Source of the DNA: Mesorhizobium neociceri
GTDB taxonomy: Bacteria > Pseudomonadota > Alphaproteobacteria > Rhizobiales > Rhizobiaceae
Direction of reading: 5' to 3'
Assembly (NCBI RefSeq): GCF_013520985.1
Contig: NZ_JACDTY010000019.1
Span: forward strand, 1 to 64,000
Length of the DNA: 64,000 nucleotides
This document shows, one piece after another, positions 8,787 through 18,434 of the stretch. A program made the position numbers and the translations under genes. The notes under the pieces were generated by a model. That model was given only the letters and a program-made list of their open reading frames with translations. It was not told the DNA's origin and did no database searches. Each line of letters starts with the position of its first letter. Position 1 is the stretch's first letter.

Positions 8787-9806
8787 ATGACGAAGCACAA
8801 GACGATGGAGGATTTCGCCCGCTCGTGCGGCGTTTCCAGGCCGACGCTGTCGAAATATTTCGACGATCCGACCAGCGTCAAACCGGCAACGCGCAAGCGC
8901 ATCGAGGAGGCACTGCGCTCGTCCGACTACCAGCCCAATCTGTTTGCCCGCAATCTCAACCGCAAGCGAACCCGCGCCATCGGCATCGTCGTGCCGACGG
9001 TGGCCGATCCCTTCTATTCCGAAATGGTCAGCCGCATCGAGCTAAGGCTGCGTGATGAAGGCTACTGGCCGATCGTCATTTCCTCGCACGGCTCGCGCGA
9101 GCTCGAAGTCGAGGCGACGCGCACCATCCAGTCGCTGAAAGTCTCAGGCGCGCTGATCGCGCCGCTCGGCCTGCGCTCGGACCGCCGCACGCTGGAGAAG
9201 CTGACGCAGACAATGCCGATCGTCTATTTCGACACCTATCTCGAAGGCGGCGTACCCTTCGTTGGCAACAACAACGCCCAGAGTGTCTCGACCATCGTCG
9301 ACTATCTCTGCCGCTCCGGCGACGCGCCGGTCTATTTCGATATCCCGCATGTCAACCACAATTCGCCAGAGCGGCTGAACAGCTATGTCGGCGCCATGCA
9401 GCGGCTTGGCCAGGAGCCGGTCGTCATCGGCAACACAAGCGACTACACATGGGATTTCGAGCGCATCGGTTACGAGCAGATGGAACAGATGCTTGGGGCT
9501 GGCGGCCTGCCGGGAAAGACCATACTGTGCGCCAATGATCGCCTGGCCTTCGGCGTGATGGCGGCGGCCTTCGCGCAAGGCAGGAAGGTTGGCCGCAAGG
9601 CGGACTGCGACCTGCGTGTCGCCGCCCATGACGACCATCCGCTGAGCCGCTACACCTGCCCCGCTCTGACCACCATCGCGCAGGATTTTGCCGCCATGGC
9701 CGGGCGCAGTGTCGAGACGCTGCTCGCCTTGCTCAACGAGGACACAGCGAGCGTCGCGCCGAAAGTCAGCCTCGACGCCGCCCTTGTGATGCGTCAATCA
9801 GCCTGA
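8787..9806 (+). CDS. LacI-family transcriptional regulator
   Basis: DNA-binding repressor with a periplasmic-binding-protein-like sensor domain. The 339-residue protein opens with a helix-turn-helix (MEDFARSCGVSRPTLSKYFDDP, about 7-28), a hinge (NLFARNLNRKRTRAIGIVVPT) and a type-1 ligand-binding domain. It departs from the usual hinge ALA-helix wording. It lies divergent to the FAD-oxidase gene and convergent, 9 bases apart, with the Gfo/Idh gene, so local control of a hydroxy-acid or sugar-acid pathway is likely. The ligand cannot be read from sequence. Confidence 0.9.
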   Translation: MTKHKTMEDFARSCGVSRPTLSKYFDDPTSVKPATRKRIEEALRSSDYQPNLFARNLNRKRTRAIGIVVPTVADPFYSEMVSRIELRLRDEGYWPIVISSHGSRELEVEATRTIQSLKVSGALIAPLGLRSDRRTLEKLTQTMPIVYFDTYLEGGVPFVGNNNAQSVSTIVDYLCRSGDAPVYFDIPHVNHNSPERLNSYVGAMQRLGQEPVVIGNTSDYTWDFERIGYEQMEQMLGAGGLPGKTILCANDRLAFGVMAAAFAQGRKVGRKADCDLRVAAHDDHPLSRYTCPALTTIAQDFAAMAGRSVETLLALLNEDTASVAPKVSLDAALVMRQSA

Positions 9807-9815
9807 ATCTTCCCA

Positions 9816-10964
9816 TCAGCCAAGCAGGCTTGCCGCTTCCTCCTCGCCAAGCAGTGGCGGCTGGTCGACCGTGCCGTTGACGGCAACCGAGTCACGGCTT
9901 TCGCCCGAAGCCAGGATTGCCTCCATGATCTCCAGCACATGCAAGGCGAGTTCGCCCGAGGCGCGCGGTTTTCTGCCCGTCGCCAGCGCGCGCGACAGAT
10001 CGGCGACGCCGAGCATGCGGTAATTGGCGCGGTCGGGCGCGGCATAGGGCCAGTTGCGGGCGCCGTAGAGTTCGCTCTCGCTGGCGAAATCGGCCCAGTC
10101 GACGCCGCGCGCCGACAGCGAGACGGTGCCGCCGAACGTGTCGGGGTCGGGCAGCCTGAGCGAACCTTCGGTGCCGTGCAGTTCGATCGGATGGTTGGAG
10201 TGTCTGAAGACATCCCAGGAAGCGCCGAAGGTGACGGTGGCGCCCGAACGGAATTCGAGCAGCGACAATATGTTGGTCGGTGTGCCGACCTTGAACGTCG
10301 TGTTCTTGAACGGGCCGTCGGCCGTGATCAGCCTCTCCTCGTGGCCGCGCGTCGCCATCGCCATGACACGCTCGACCGGACCGAGCAGATTGACCAGCAT
10401 GGTCAGGTAGTAGGGACCCATATCGAACACCGGACCGCCACCCGGCTGGTAGTAGAATTGCGGATTGGGATGCCAGTGCTCCATGCCACGTCCCATCATG
10501 AAGGCGGTGCCGGTCACCGGCTTGCCGATGGCGCCCTCGTCCATCAGGCGGCGGGCGCGGCGTCCAGCGGCGCCAAGGAAGGTATCGGGAGCCGAGCCTA
10601 TCAGCAGGCCGCGCTTTGCAGCTTCGTCGACAAGCCGGCGACCGTCGGCAGCGGTGGTAGCCAGCGGCTTTTCGGTGAAGACATGTTTGCCCGCCGAAAG
10701 CGCTGAGAACGAAATGTCGAAATGCGCCGCCGGGATCGTCAGGTTCAGCACCAGGTCGATGTCGGGGTCGGCGAGCAGCGCATCGACGCCGAGCGCGCGG
10801 ATGCCGTATTCCCTGGCGCGGAGCTCAGCCATGTCAGCCGAAATGTCGGCGCAGGCACGCAGCTCGACGCCTCCGAAGAGCGCCGCGTTGCGCAGATAGG
10901 TCATCGAGATGTTGCCGCAGCCGATCACACCGATGCCGAGCTTTGTCTTTGATTTTCCGTGCAT
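9816..10964 (-). CDS. Gfo/Idh/MocA-family NAD(P)-dependent oxidoreductase
   Basis: Dehydrogenase of the glucose-fructose oxidoreductase/inositol dehydrogenase family acting on sugars or polyols. The start is set at ATG 10964 (MHGKSKTKLGIGVIGCG) because GGAGG lies 10 bases upstream; an ATG at 10994 has no ribosome site. It has a Rossmann motif GVIGCGNIS (about 10-18), the family EKPLATT segment (about 97-103) and a C-terminal beta-sheet domain with GGPVFDMGPYYL, giving 382 residues. It is convergent with the LacI gene; substrate unknown. Confidence 0.88.
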   Translation of the reverse strand: MHGKSKTKLGIGVIGCGNISMTYLRNAALFGGVELRACADISADMAELRAREYGIRALGVDALLADPDIDLVLNLTIPAAHFDISFSALSAGKHVFTEKPLATTAADGRRLVDEAAKRGLLIGSAPDTFLGAAGRRARRLMDEGAIGKPVTGTAFMMGRGMEHWHPNPQFYYQPGGGPVFDMGPYYLTMLVNLLGPVERVMAMATRGHEERLITADGPFKNTTFKVGTPTNILSLLEFRSGATVTFGASWDVFRHSNHPIELHGTEGSLRLPDPDTFGGTVSLSARGVDWADFASESELYGARNWPYAAPDRANYRMLGVADLSRALATGRKPRASGELALHVLEIMEAILASGESRDSVAVNGTVDQPPLLGEEEAASLLG

Positions 10965-11064
10965 TTCCAGCTTTTCCTCCGAAGCCAATGGCATGCTTGG
11001 GGACCGTCGTGGGTGCAGCGGTCCGCCTTCACAATCCGCTATACAGGATTTTAAATGTTGACGC

Positions 11065-11075
11065 GCGTAAAATTT
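11065..11075. promoter_or_regulatory. GCGTAAAATTT element resembling the LacI-region half-sites
   Basis: Located in the 265-base region upstream of the Gfo/Idh gene. It matches the GTAAATTT/AAATTTAC elements at 8632-8693 in its core, so one LacI protein could control both genes. Weak, short match. Confidence 0.25.
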
Positions 11076-11135
11076 TTATAGAGCATGTGAGAATTCTGGC
11101 GCAGCATTGGGAGGCGCCAGCCTGAGGAGGAGAAC

Positions 11136-11303
11136 ATGACTGTCATGAAAGACGGCCGACCGCCGATACGAAGCCCGTGGGTCATGCGCGCATTGGGTCT
11201 TTCCGTCTCGGTCAGAGACCGAGACGGGTTCAGGCATAGATCACCTTGGCCCCGATCATATCAAGCTCGCTGCGTATTGGACCGGGCAGGCCATCGTCGG
11301 TGA
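11136..11303 (+). pseudogene. Truncated ORF stub with a strong ribosome-binding site
   Basis: GAGGAGGAG at 11124-11132 is followed after 3 bases by ATG 11136 and a reading frame MTVMKDGRPPIRSPW... that runs about 55 codons into the 3' end of the oppositely oriented DeoR-family gene before a stop. The start signals are excellent, but the body is only antisense to the regulator, which suggests the 5' stub of a gene lost by recombination, or a short leader peptide. I recognise no family. Confidence 0.35.
11203..11227. terminator. Perfect hairpin at the 3' end of the DeoR-family gene
   Basis: CCGTCTCGGTC, loop AGA, GACCGAGACGG: an 11-bp perfect stem starting 3 bases after the regulator stop codon. 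No T-run is present on either strand. It is likely to end or stabilise the regulator transcript. Confidence 0.6.
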
Positions 11304-11991
11304 TCACCACATCGACGGCCGACAGCGAAAATGCCTTGGAGGTCCCGCTGACGCCCCATTTGCTCGAATCGGCGAGGAGGACAACGCGCCGGGCCATGCG
11401 AACGAGGTTTCGCTTCGTTCGCGCCATGTCTTCGTTCACGTCGACCACATCCAGTGACGAGTCAATCGCATGCGCTCCAACAAAGACCTGATGCGCTACC
11501 AAGCCGCCGAGAGCCGTGTCGGCATCGGTGATCAGCGTGCTCACCGTGTCGGGATAGACCCGGCCGCCGATCATATGAACGTCGAGCCCGGGACGATGCA
11601 TAAGATGCTGCACGATATTCATGCCCGTGGCAGCGACCACGACATTGCTGAGCGGCGGTAACTGCATGGCAAGCTGCATCAATGTCGAGCCGCCGTCGAA
11701 GATGACCGATTGGTTGTCCGCGAACAGCTCTACCGCCGCCCGGGCGATGCGCTTCTTTGCGTCGAGGTTCGTTTGCATCCGCCGGGCGAACGCGGCCGTG
11801 GTCGAATCGGTGGTCCGGGTCACCGCCCCTCCACGGGTCTTGGTCAGTAGTCCCTTGCGATCCAGTATCTCGAGGTCGGAGCGCACCGTGACTTCCGACA
11901 CGCCAAAATCGTCTGACAGGTCCTTGATGCGAACCTGTCCGCTGCGTTGCACTTCACCCAGGATCGATTGGCGTCTCTGCTCCGACAACAT
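11230..11991 (-). CDS. DeoR-family transcriptional repressor
   Basis: Repressor of sugar-phosphate metabolism in the DeoR/GlpR family. The start is set at ATG 11991 (MLSEQRRQSIL), the standard family N-terminus, preceded by AAGGACAGG; a longer frame begins at 12108 but adds non-family residues. The helix-turn-helix is IKDLSDDFGVSEVTVRSDLEIL (about 22-43) and the DeoR C-terminal sensor domain includes the ribose-phosphate-isomerase-like FDGGSTLMQL motif. It is 253 residues, divergent from the aldolase gene with a palindromic operator between, and therefore inferred to repress the carbohydrate operon at 12154-21009. Confidence 0.92.
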   Translation of the reverse strand: MLSEQRRQSILGEVQRSGQVRIKDLSDDFGVSEVTVRSDLEILDRKGLLTKTRGGAVTRTTDSTTAAFARRMQTNLDAKKRIARAAVELFADNQSVIFDGGSTLMQLAMQLPPLSNVVVAATGMNIVQHLMHRPGLDVHMIGGRVYPDTVSTLITDADTALGGLVAHQVFVGAHAIDSSLDVVDVNEDMARTKRNLVRMARRVVLLADSSKWGVSGTSKAFSLSAVDVVITDDGLPGPIRSELDMIGAKVIYA

Positions 11992-12061
11992 TGCCCTGTC
12001 CTTGCCTCCATGCGCCAAGCGATCGCCCTGGCCTCGGTTCACTCTACCAAAAATACGCGAA

Positions 12062-12101
12062 TTCGAAAGCTTTCGAAAGATTGCATTTATCCTTTCTTTC
12101 G
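12062..12101. promoter_or_regulatory. Probable DeoR-family operator (16-bp perfect palindrome plus TTTCG repeats)
   Basis: TTCGAAAGCTTTCGAA at 12062-12077 is a perfect palindrome in the 162-base region between the divergent regulator and aldolase genes. It is followed by a further TTTCTTTCG at about 12094-12101. TTTCG/CGAAA repeats are the usual contacts of GlpR/DeoR-type repressors. Confidence 0.6.
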
Positions 12102-12153
12102 CAAACACTGGGTCCAGGATTTTGAAACCAATCGATTGGAGAGTTTTGGACTC

Positions 12154-12954
12154 ATGAGCCTCGGAACCAAGGTGCGCCTAGCGCGCCTCTTCTCACATCC
12201 ATCGGGGAAACTTTTTGGCGGCGCGGTCGACCACTTTGTCGGCTATGGCGACGTGCGCAAAGGCGGCCTTGCCGACCTGCCGGGTGCGCTTGCACGCGTC
12301 ATGGCGGGCAAACCCGACTATGTCAGCATCCAGCCTGGCACCGCGCGCCATCTGTGGCCGCAATATGCAGGCAAAGCTTCCCTGGTGATTCAGGCGGGCT
12401 GCTTCACTCCAGACGATCGCATCAGTGAACTGATTGCAACGCCCGAGGATGCGGTGCGCGCTGGCGCCGATGCGTTGGCCGTGGCCATTCCGGTGCGCGG
12501 CGCGACCGAGGGCAAATACATACGCTGGCTGACCGATTCGGTAAATGCAGCGGCCCGCTACGGCATGCCCGTGGTGGCGCATATCTACCCTCGCGATTTC
12601 ACCGACGGAGCAAAAATCGTCTTCACCCCCGACGAGATCGCCTATGCGGCGCGCATCGGTTACGAGTCCGGCGTCGACGTGATCAAAATCGGCTACACGG
12701 GCGATTTCGAGTCGTTCCGAGAGACCGTCCGGACTTGCCCGGTGCCGGTTGTGATTGCGGGTGGCCCAAAGACCGATACGTTGCTCGGCGCGCTTCAGCA
12801 GACGGCGGACGCCATCCGGGCCGGCGCACGCGGTGCCGTGGTAGGCCGTAATCTCTGGGGGCATGGCGATCCAGAGAAGGCAGCGCTTGCCTTTCGCGGC
12901 GTCATCCACGACGGCCTTTCGGCGCAAGACGCCCTGGCGAAGGCGGGTGCCTGA
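12154..12954 (+). CDS. Class I aldolase of the DeoC/LacD/LsrF superfamily
   Basis: TIM-barrel Schiff-base aldolase that cleaves a phosphorylated ketose. ATG 12154 (MSLGTKVRLARLF) follows GGAGA; the frame is open upstream, but those residues are not family-like. It has 266 residues. The likely Schiff-base lysine is K178 in DVIKIGYTG, and the phosphate-binding end is VVIAGGPK and GARGAVVGRNLWG. It is the first gene of the operon, 3 bases from the PfkB kinase, which would supply the bisphosphate or monophosphate substrate. Tagatose-, fructose- or Lsr-type specificity cannot be decided here. Confidence 0.85.
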   Translation: MSLGTKVRLARLFSHPSGKLFGGAVDHFVGYGDVRKGGLADLPGALARVMAGKPDYVSIQPGTARHLWPQYAGKASLVIQAGCFTPDDRISELIATPEDAVRAGADALAVAIPVRGATEGKYIRWLTDSVNAAARYGMPVVAHIYPRDFTDGAKIVFTPDEIAYAARIGYESGVDVIKIGYTGDFESFRETVRTCPVPVVIAGGPKTDTLLGALQQTADAIRAGARGAVVGRNLWGHGDPEKAALAFRGVIHDGLSAQDALAKAGA

Positions 12955-12957
12955 ACG

Positions 12958-13908
12958 ATGCCCACCGTCCCCCCTATCCTCGGCTTCGGTGCTATTGCGA
13001 TCGACGACATCGTCTACGTCGATCAGCCGTTGTCGGCGGGCAAGGGGAAAGTTCTGCAAAGTGCCCGCGCTTTCGGGGGAAATGTCGCGACGGCGCTGGC
13101 CGCCGTCGTGCGGCTCGGCGGAGCCGGCGGGTTCGTCGGATGGCTGGGCAGTGCCGATGACGACGCCGTGATGCGCGACCTCATTGCGAGCGGTGTCGAA
13201 ACCGCATTCGCGCCGCGCCATCCCGATGCACGCCCGGTGCGCTCGCGGATCACCGTCGGCTCGGACGGAGAACGGTTCATCGCGTATGACGACGATGCGA
13301 TGCTGGGCACCGCTCCGGACTTTCCGGACGGTATCCTCAGCCGCGCGACCGTCCTGATCGTCGACAGCTATGCGATCCGGTCGCTGGATGTCGTGGCTCG
13401 GGCTCGCGATCTCGGCCTTGCGATCCTCGGCGATATCGAATGGAGCAGCGGCCCAGCCACGGAGCGGCTGATCGGGCTCTGCGACCATCTCATTCTTCCG
13501 CTCGGCTTTGCGCGGACCGCCACGGGCCGCCGGTCGCCGGCCGAGATACTCGATGCATTGTGGTTGCCGTCGCGGTCCGCCGTGGTTCTGACGGATGGCG
13601 GCAGGGGCGTCTTCTATCGCGGACGCGAAGAGACAGGGCTCTGGCACCTGCCTCCGCACCGGATTGCCGTCGTCGACTCGACCGGCGCCGGTGACTGCTT
13701 TCATGGCGCCTATGCGCTTGCATTGACGCGCGGGGCCGACACTGCGGGCCGGGTGGCATTCGCGGCCGCGGCGGCGGCCCTTTCGATAACGGGGCGGGGC
13801 GGGCGCGAGGCGCTTCCGACCGACGACCAGGTCACGGAACTCCTGGCATCGACGAACGCGCCGTCGGCAGTCGAACTGAAATATGCGCGGCTCGATACCG
13901 GAACATAG
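12958..13908 (+). CDS. PfkB-family sugar kinase
   Basis: Ribokinase-fold carbohydrate kinase phosphorylating a sugar or sugar phosphate with ATP. The 316-residue protein has an N-terminal substrate region (GFGAIAIDDIVYVD; FGGNVATALAAVVRLGG) and the PfkB C-terminal signature DSTGAGDCFHGAYALAL (about 239-255) with the catalytic Asp and anion hole. Only 3 bases separate it from the upstream aldolase gene, indicating translational coupling. Together they form a kinase-aldolase pair as in tagatose or 2-keto-3-deoxy-sugar catabolism. Confidence 0.92.
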   Translation: MPTVPPILGFGAIAIDDIVYVDQPLSAGKGKVLQSARAFGGNVATALAAVVRLGGAGGFVGWLGSADDDAVMRDLIASGVETAFAPRHPDARPVRSRITVGSDGERFIAYDDDAMLGTAPDFPDGILSRATVLIVDSYAIRSLDVVARARDLGLAILGDIEWSSGPATERLIGLCDHLILPLGFARTATGRRSPAEILDALWLPSRSAVVLTDGGRGVFYRGREETGLWHLPPHRIAVVDSTGAGDCFHGAYALALTRGADTAGRVAFAAAAAALSITGRGGREALPTDDQVTELLASTNAPSAVELKYARLDTGT

Positions 13909-13997
13909 CCCGAACTATCCGAGGAAACATTTCGCAGGTGAACATAAGCCGAGGACAATCATAAAAATCAGTGGCTTAGACTTGTGGAGGGAGGAAT

Positions 13998-15143
<1,146 letters not shown>

Positions 15144-15220
15144 AGATCTGCGGAAGACCGCGGGCGGGAGCGAGGTGCCTGCGGAAGATACTTGAAAAAA
15201 GGCTTCTGAATAAAACAGAC

Positions 15221-15245
15221 GATCGTCCGCATTGTGCGGTCGATC
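15221..15245 (+). other. Leader hairpin upstream of the solute-binding protein gene
   Basis: GATCGTCCGCA and TGCGGTCGATC pair over 11 positions with one central mismatch around a TTG loop, ending 18 bases before ATG 15264. It is possibly an mRNA-stabilising 5' structure. Confidence 0.35.
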
Positions 15246-15263
15246 TTGTAGAAGGAGGAGAAA

Positions 15264-16511
15264 ATGATGTTTCGGATACAACCCACGATGCTGAAAATAG
15301 CCGCGGCCGCGTGGTTGCTTGGCGCAACCAGCGCCATGGCGGACACGACACTGGAATTCACCCAATGGTGGGAGCCCGAATTGCCGGCCGGATCGCTCAG
15401 GGCAATCATGAATGACTTCGAGGCTGCAAACCCCGGAATCAAAGTGACGCTGGTCAGCGGCCCCTATGCGACCACGCGAGACCAGATCTCGGTTGGCGCC
15501 GCAACTGGAACGCTTAGCGACGTCGTCGGCCTCGACGGCGCCTGGGTGAACAATCTGAACGCGCAGGGTGCGCTGGCCGACATGAACCCGATGATGGATG
15601 CGAGCGGGTTCGACAAGACCCAGGTCGCGGATATCATCAAGGTGGACGGCAAGGCGGTGATGTTTCCCGTGGCTTCGTTCGTCTATCCGGTCTTCGTGAA
15701 TTTGGACCTCGCCGCCCAGGCAGGCGTCACCAAGCTGCCGTCGACCCGCGCGGAGTTTCTCGAAGCCGCCAAGAAGATGACCCATGCCGACAAGAATCAG
15801 TATGGCTGGGTGCTGCCCTTGTCGCTGCAAACGCCGTCCGGTGTCCAGAACGACATGATGTCGTGGGTCTGGGCCTCGGGTCAATCGATGATGGCTGACG
15901 GCAAGCCGGCTCTCGAGGGCAAGCCGGTCGTCGATATGCTCACCTTCGTCAAATCGCTGAACGACGCCGGCGTCATCTCGCCCGGCATTGCCACCAAGAC
16001 CGAGCAGGAAAAGGTCGAGGAATTCGTCAACGATCGGATCGGAATGATGATCGACTCGCTTGCGCATGTGAACCTGATCCGCAAACGCAATCCCAAGCTG
16101 AACTTCGATCTCATCCCGGTCCCGGTCGTGGAGGACTACAGCGGCAAGCGCGGCCTTCCCTACGCCTCCTGGGGCATCGGCATCTCTGCGTCCTCGAAAC
16201 ATCAGGATGAAGCCTGGAAGCTCGTCCAATATCTGATGAGTGAAAAGGTGAACGCCAAGCTCGTGTCGCTTGCAAACGCCTTCCCGGGCAACGTCAACGC
16301 CAAGCCCGATTTCGTGACCTCGGACAAGGCTTTCGGCAAGGCTTTCGAAATCTTCAAGACCGGCTATCTCGCCAACGAATTCACGGGTCTGCCGGTGGCT
16401 GAAGACCTGATGACCCAGTTCGACGTGGAAGCCCAGAAGATGCTCGCCGGCGAGCAGTCTCCGGAACAAGCCGCGGCCAACGCTCAAAAGGGCTGGACGG
16501 CGAAATTCTGA
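15264..16511 (+). CDS. ABC sugar transporter periplasmic solute-binding protein (family 1)
   Basis: High-affinity periplasmic receptor of the carbohydrate importer. ATG 15264 sits behind GAAGGAGGAG. A Sec signal peptide is visible: MMFRIQ-start, hydrophobic core IAAAAWLLGATSAMA, cleavage after AMA (about residue 26). The mature part starts DTTLEFTQWWEPE, the usual SBP_bac_1 opening, and has IGMMIDSLAHV and LPYASWGIGIS typical of CUT1 binding proteins. It has 415 residues; the ligand is unknown but should be the operon sugar or oligosaccharide. Confidence 0.94.
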   Translation: MMFRIQPTMLKIAAAAWLLGATSAMADTTLEFTQWWEPELPAGSLRAIMNDFEAANPGIKVTLVSGPYATTRDQISVGAATGTLSDVVGLDGAWVNNLNAQGALADMNPMMDASGFDKTQVADIIKVDGKAVMFPVASFVYPVFVNLDLAAQAGVTKLPSTRAEFLEAAKKMTHADKNQYGWVLPLSLQTPSGVQNDMMSWVWASGQSMMADGKPALEGKPVVDMLTFVKSLNDAGVISPGIATKTEQEKVEEFVNDRIGMMIDSLAHVNLIRKRNPKLNFDLIPVPVVEDYSGKRGLPYASWGIGISASSKHQDEAWKLVQYLMSEKVNAKLVSLANAFPGNVNAKPDFVTSDKAFGKAFEIFKTGYLANEFTGLPVAEDLMTQFDVEAQKMLAGEQSPEQAAANAQKGWTAKF

Positions 16512-16541
16512 GCGGCCTGTTGCCCGTTCGCTATCTTCGAC

Positions 16542-16571
16542 CGGGTGGCCTGACTTCGGGCAGGCCACCCG
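16542..16571 (+). terminator. Hairpin between binding-protein and permease genes
   Basis: CGGGTGGCCTG, loop ACTTCGGG, CAGGCCACCCG: a perfect 11-bp stem 31 bases after the solute-binding-protein stop. There is no T-run. Such stems keep binding-protein mRNA in excess over permease mRNA, as in malE-malF. Confidence 0.65.
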
Positions 16572-16651
16572 TCAACAACGGATCGGCAATTTGAGATGGA
16601 CCTGTTTCCGAAGCGCACCTTCCTCTTGAAGGCATATCCCAAGGGTGGCAC

Positions 16652-17548
16652 ATGACTCGGCAGAAGCGCTCCCACCATCGACTGAAACGAGCGGTCGCAC
16701 CCTATCTCTATCTGTCACCGTCGCTCCTCATAATCGGCCTTCTGATGCTGCTGCCGATGGTGACGGTGATTGGCTATTCGTTCCAGAACAGCGCGGTGCT
16801 GCGTCGCGACCCGTCCTTTGCCGGACTGAAACACTACCAGGCGATCTTTGCCGATCCGGTGTTCTGGGCCTCGCTGTGGCACACGCTCTACTTCACATGC
16901 ATGAGTGTCGTCTTCCATATGACCATCGGCATGGTCTTCGCACTCATGCTCAACAGCGACCGCATCAATCCGACGCTGCGCAATATCCTGCGCGTGCTCT
17001 ACATACTGCCCTGGCTGTTCACCGCGGTGATTATCGCCGTGATCTGGCGCCTCCTGCTTGAGCCGAACGGTGTCGTGAGCAGCGTTCTCATGCAGATGGG
17101 CATCATCGGTTCCAAGGTCGAGTGGTTTTCCTCGCCCGCGACCGCACTGCACGCCGTCACCTTCGCCAATATCTGGGCTGGCTACCCGCTTTTCATGGTC
17201 AGCCTGCTCGCAGGCTTGCAGGGCATTCCCAAGGATTTCTACGAGGCCGCCGATATCGACGGGGCGAAGGCCTACCAGAAGCTGATCTTCATCACTATCC
17301 CGCAGCTGATGCCGATCATCATCAGCATCTCGCTGCTCGACTTCATCTGGACCATGCAGGTCTTTCCTTTGATCTGGATAACGACAGGCGGCGGTCCGAT
17401 CTACTCGACCGAGGTCCTCAGCACCTACACGTACAAGCTGGCGTTTTCGAGCTACAACCTGTCGCAGGCGTCAGCGAGCGCCGTGGTCATCCTGCTGATC
17501 TCTCTCGGCCTGACGCTGTTCTACATCCGCTATCAAAAGGCTCGGTAG
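16652..17548 (+). CDS. ABC sugar transporter permease (MalF/UgpA class)
   Basis: Inner-membrane subunit of the CUT1 importer, 298 residues with six predicted membrane helices. The first is around 20-40 (YLYLSPSLLIIGLLMLLPMV). The ATPase-contact EAA loop is EAADIDGAKAYQKLIFITIPQL (about 205-226). The start ATG 16652 follows GGGTGG. It is 4 bases from the second permease gene. Confidence 0.93.
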   Translation: MTRQKRSHHRLKRAVAPYLYLSPSLLIIGLLMLLPMVTVIGYSFQNSAVLRRDPSFAGLKHYQAIFADPVFWASLWHTLYFTCMSVVFHMTIGMVFALMLNSDRINPTLRNILRVLYILPWLFTAVIIAVIWRLLLEPNGVVSSVLMQMGIIGSKVEWFSSPATALHAVTFANIWAGYPLFMVSLLAGLQGIPKDFYEAADIDGAKAYQKLIFITIPQLMPIIISISLLDFIWTMQVFPLIWITTGGGPIYSTEVLSTYTYKLAFSSYNLSQASASAVVILLISLGLTLFYIRYQKAR

Positions 17549-17552
17549 TCAC

Positions 17553-18395
17553 ATGAGGAAAAGGCACACGCCGAAAGACAGGCTGATCACCGTCGCGCTC
17601 CATGTCGCGCTTGCCGCAGGGCTCTTTTTCGCGGCCTTCCCGATCTACTGGATGCTGAGCAGCTCGTTCAAGTCTAATACCGAAATCTTTGCCCTGCCGC
17701 CAACCGTCCTGCCGAAGGCCTTCACGCTGGAAGCGTATGCGGCCATCCTTGGCGACCCGGTAAAGCTGCGCTTCTTCTTCAACAGCTATTTCGTGGCCGG
17801 AGCGGTGACCGTGCTGACGGTGCTGATCGCCTTGCTGGCGGCCTATGGGTTCAGCCGTTTCAATTTCCGCGGCAAGGGCAGCCTCAACACACTTATCATC
17901 AGCACGCAGACGATCCCGCCGATCACGCTTTTGATCCCCTTCTTCGGGCTTGTCGTCTCGTATGGCATCTTCGACACCTACGTCGCGCTGATCCTGACTT
18001 ACCTGGTGTTTACGCTGCCCTACGCGATCCTGCTGATGACGGGATATCTGAACACCTTGCCCCGCGATCTCGATGAAGCGGTGGCGGTCGACGGCGGCAC
18101 CAGCTGGACCGCACTCTGGCGGGTGATCGTCCCGATTTCACTGCCTGGTATCGTGGCGACGTCGGTCTACACCTTCCTGTTGTGCTGGAACGAATTTCTC
18201 TTTGCGCTGACACTGACGAAGTCAACGTCCATGCGCACCGTCCCGATCGGCATCCAGCTGCTGATGGGGCAGCACGCCTTCGAATGGAACCAGATGATGG
18301 CGATGAGCGTGCTCGGCTCGCTACCGCTCTTGTTCATCTACCTCGTTGCCCAGAGGTTCTTCCTCGCCGGCATGACCGCGGGCTCGGTCAAGTAG
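17553..18395 (+). CDS. ABC sugar transporter permease (MalG/UgpE class)
   Basis: Second inner-membrane subunit of the same importer, 280 residues. The N-terminal helix is followed by FPIYWMLSSSFKSNTEIF, standard for MalG-type proteins, and the EAA loop is EAVAVDGGTSWTALWRVIVPISLPG (about 170-195). It ends with the family tail FFLAGMTAGSVK. It pairs with the permease just upstream. Confidence 0.94.
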   Translation: MRKRHTPKDRLITVALHVALAAGLFFAAFPIYWMLSSSFKSNTEIFALPPTVLPKAFTLEAYAAILGDPVKLRFFFNSYFVAGAVTVLTVLIALLAAYGFSRFNFRGKGSLNTLIISTQTIPPITLLIPFFGLVVSYGIFDTYVALILTYLVFTLPYAILLMTGYLNTLPRDLDEAVAVDGGTSWTALWRVIVPISLPGIVATSVYTFLLCWNEFLFALTLTKSTSMRTVPIGIQLLMGQHAFEWNQMMAMSVLGSLPLLFIYLVAQRFFLAGMTAGSVK

Positions 18396-18434
18396 GATGT
18401 CCCTCTCACGGAGGTGGAATCAAGGAATGAAAGG

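Noticed and set aside
11058..11082. Sigma-70 promoter TTGACG...TATAGA for the 11136 stub
   Set aside because: Spacing between the boxes is 13 bases, too short for a standard promoter.
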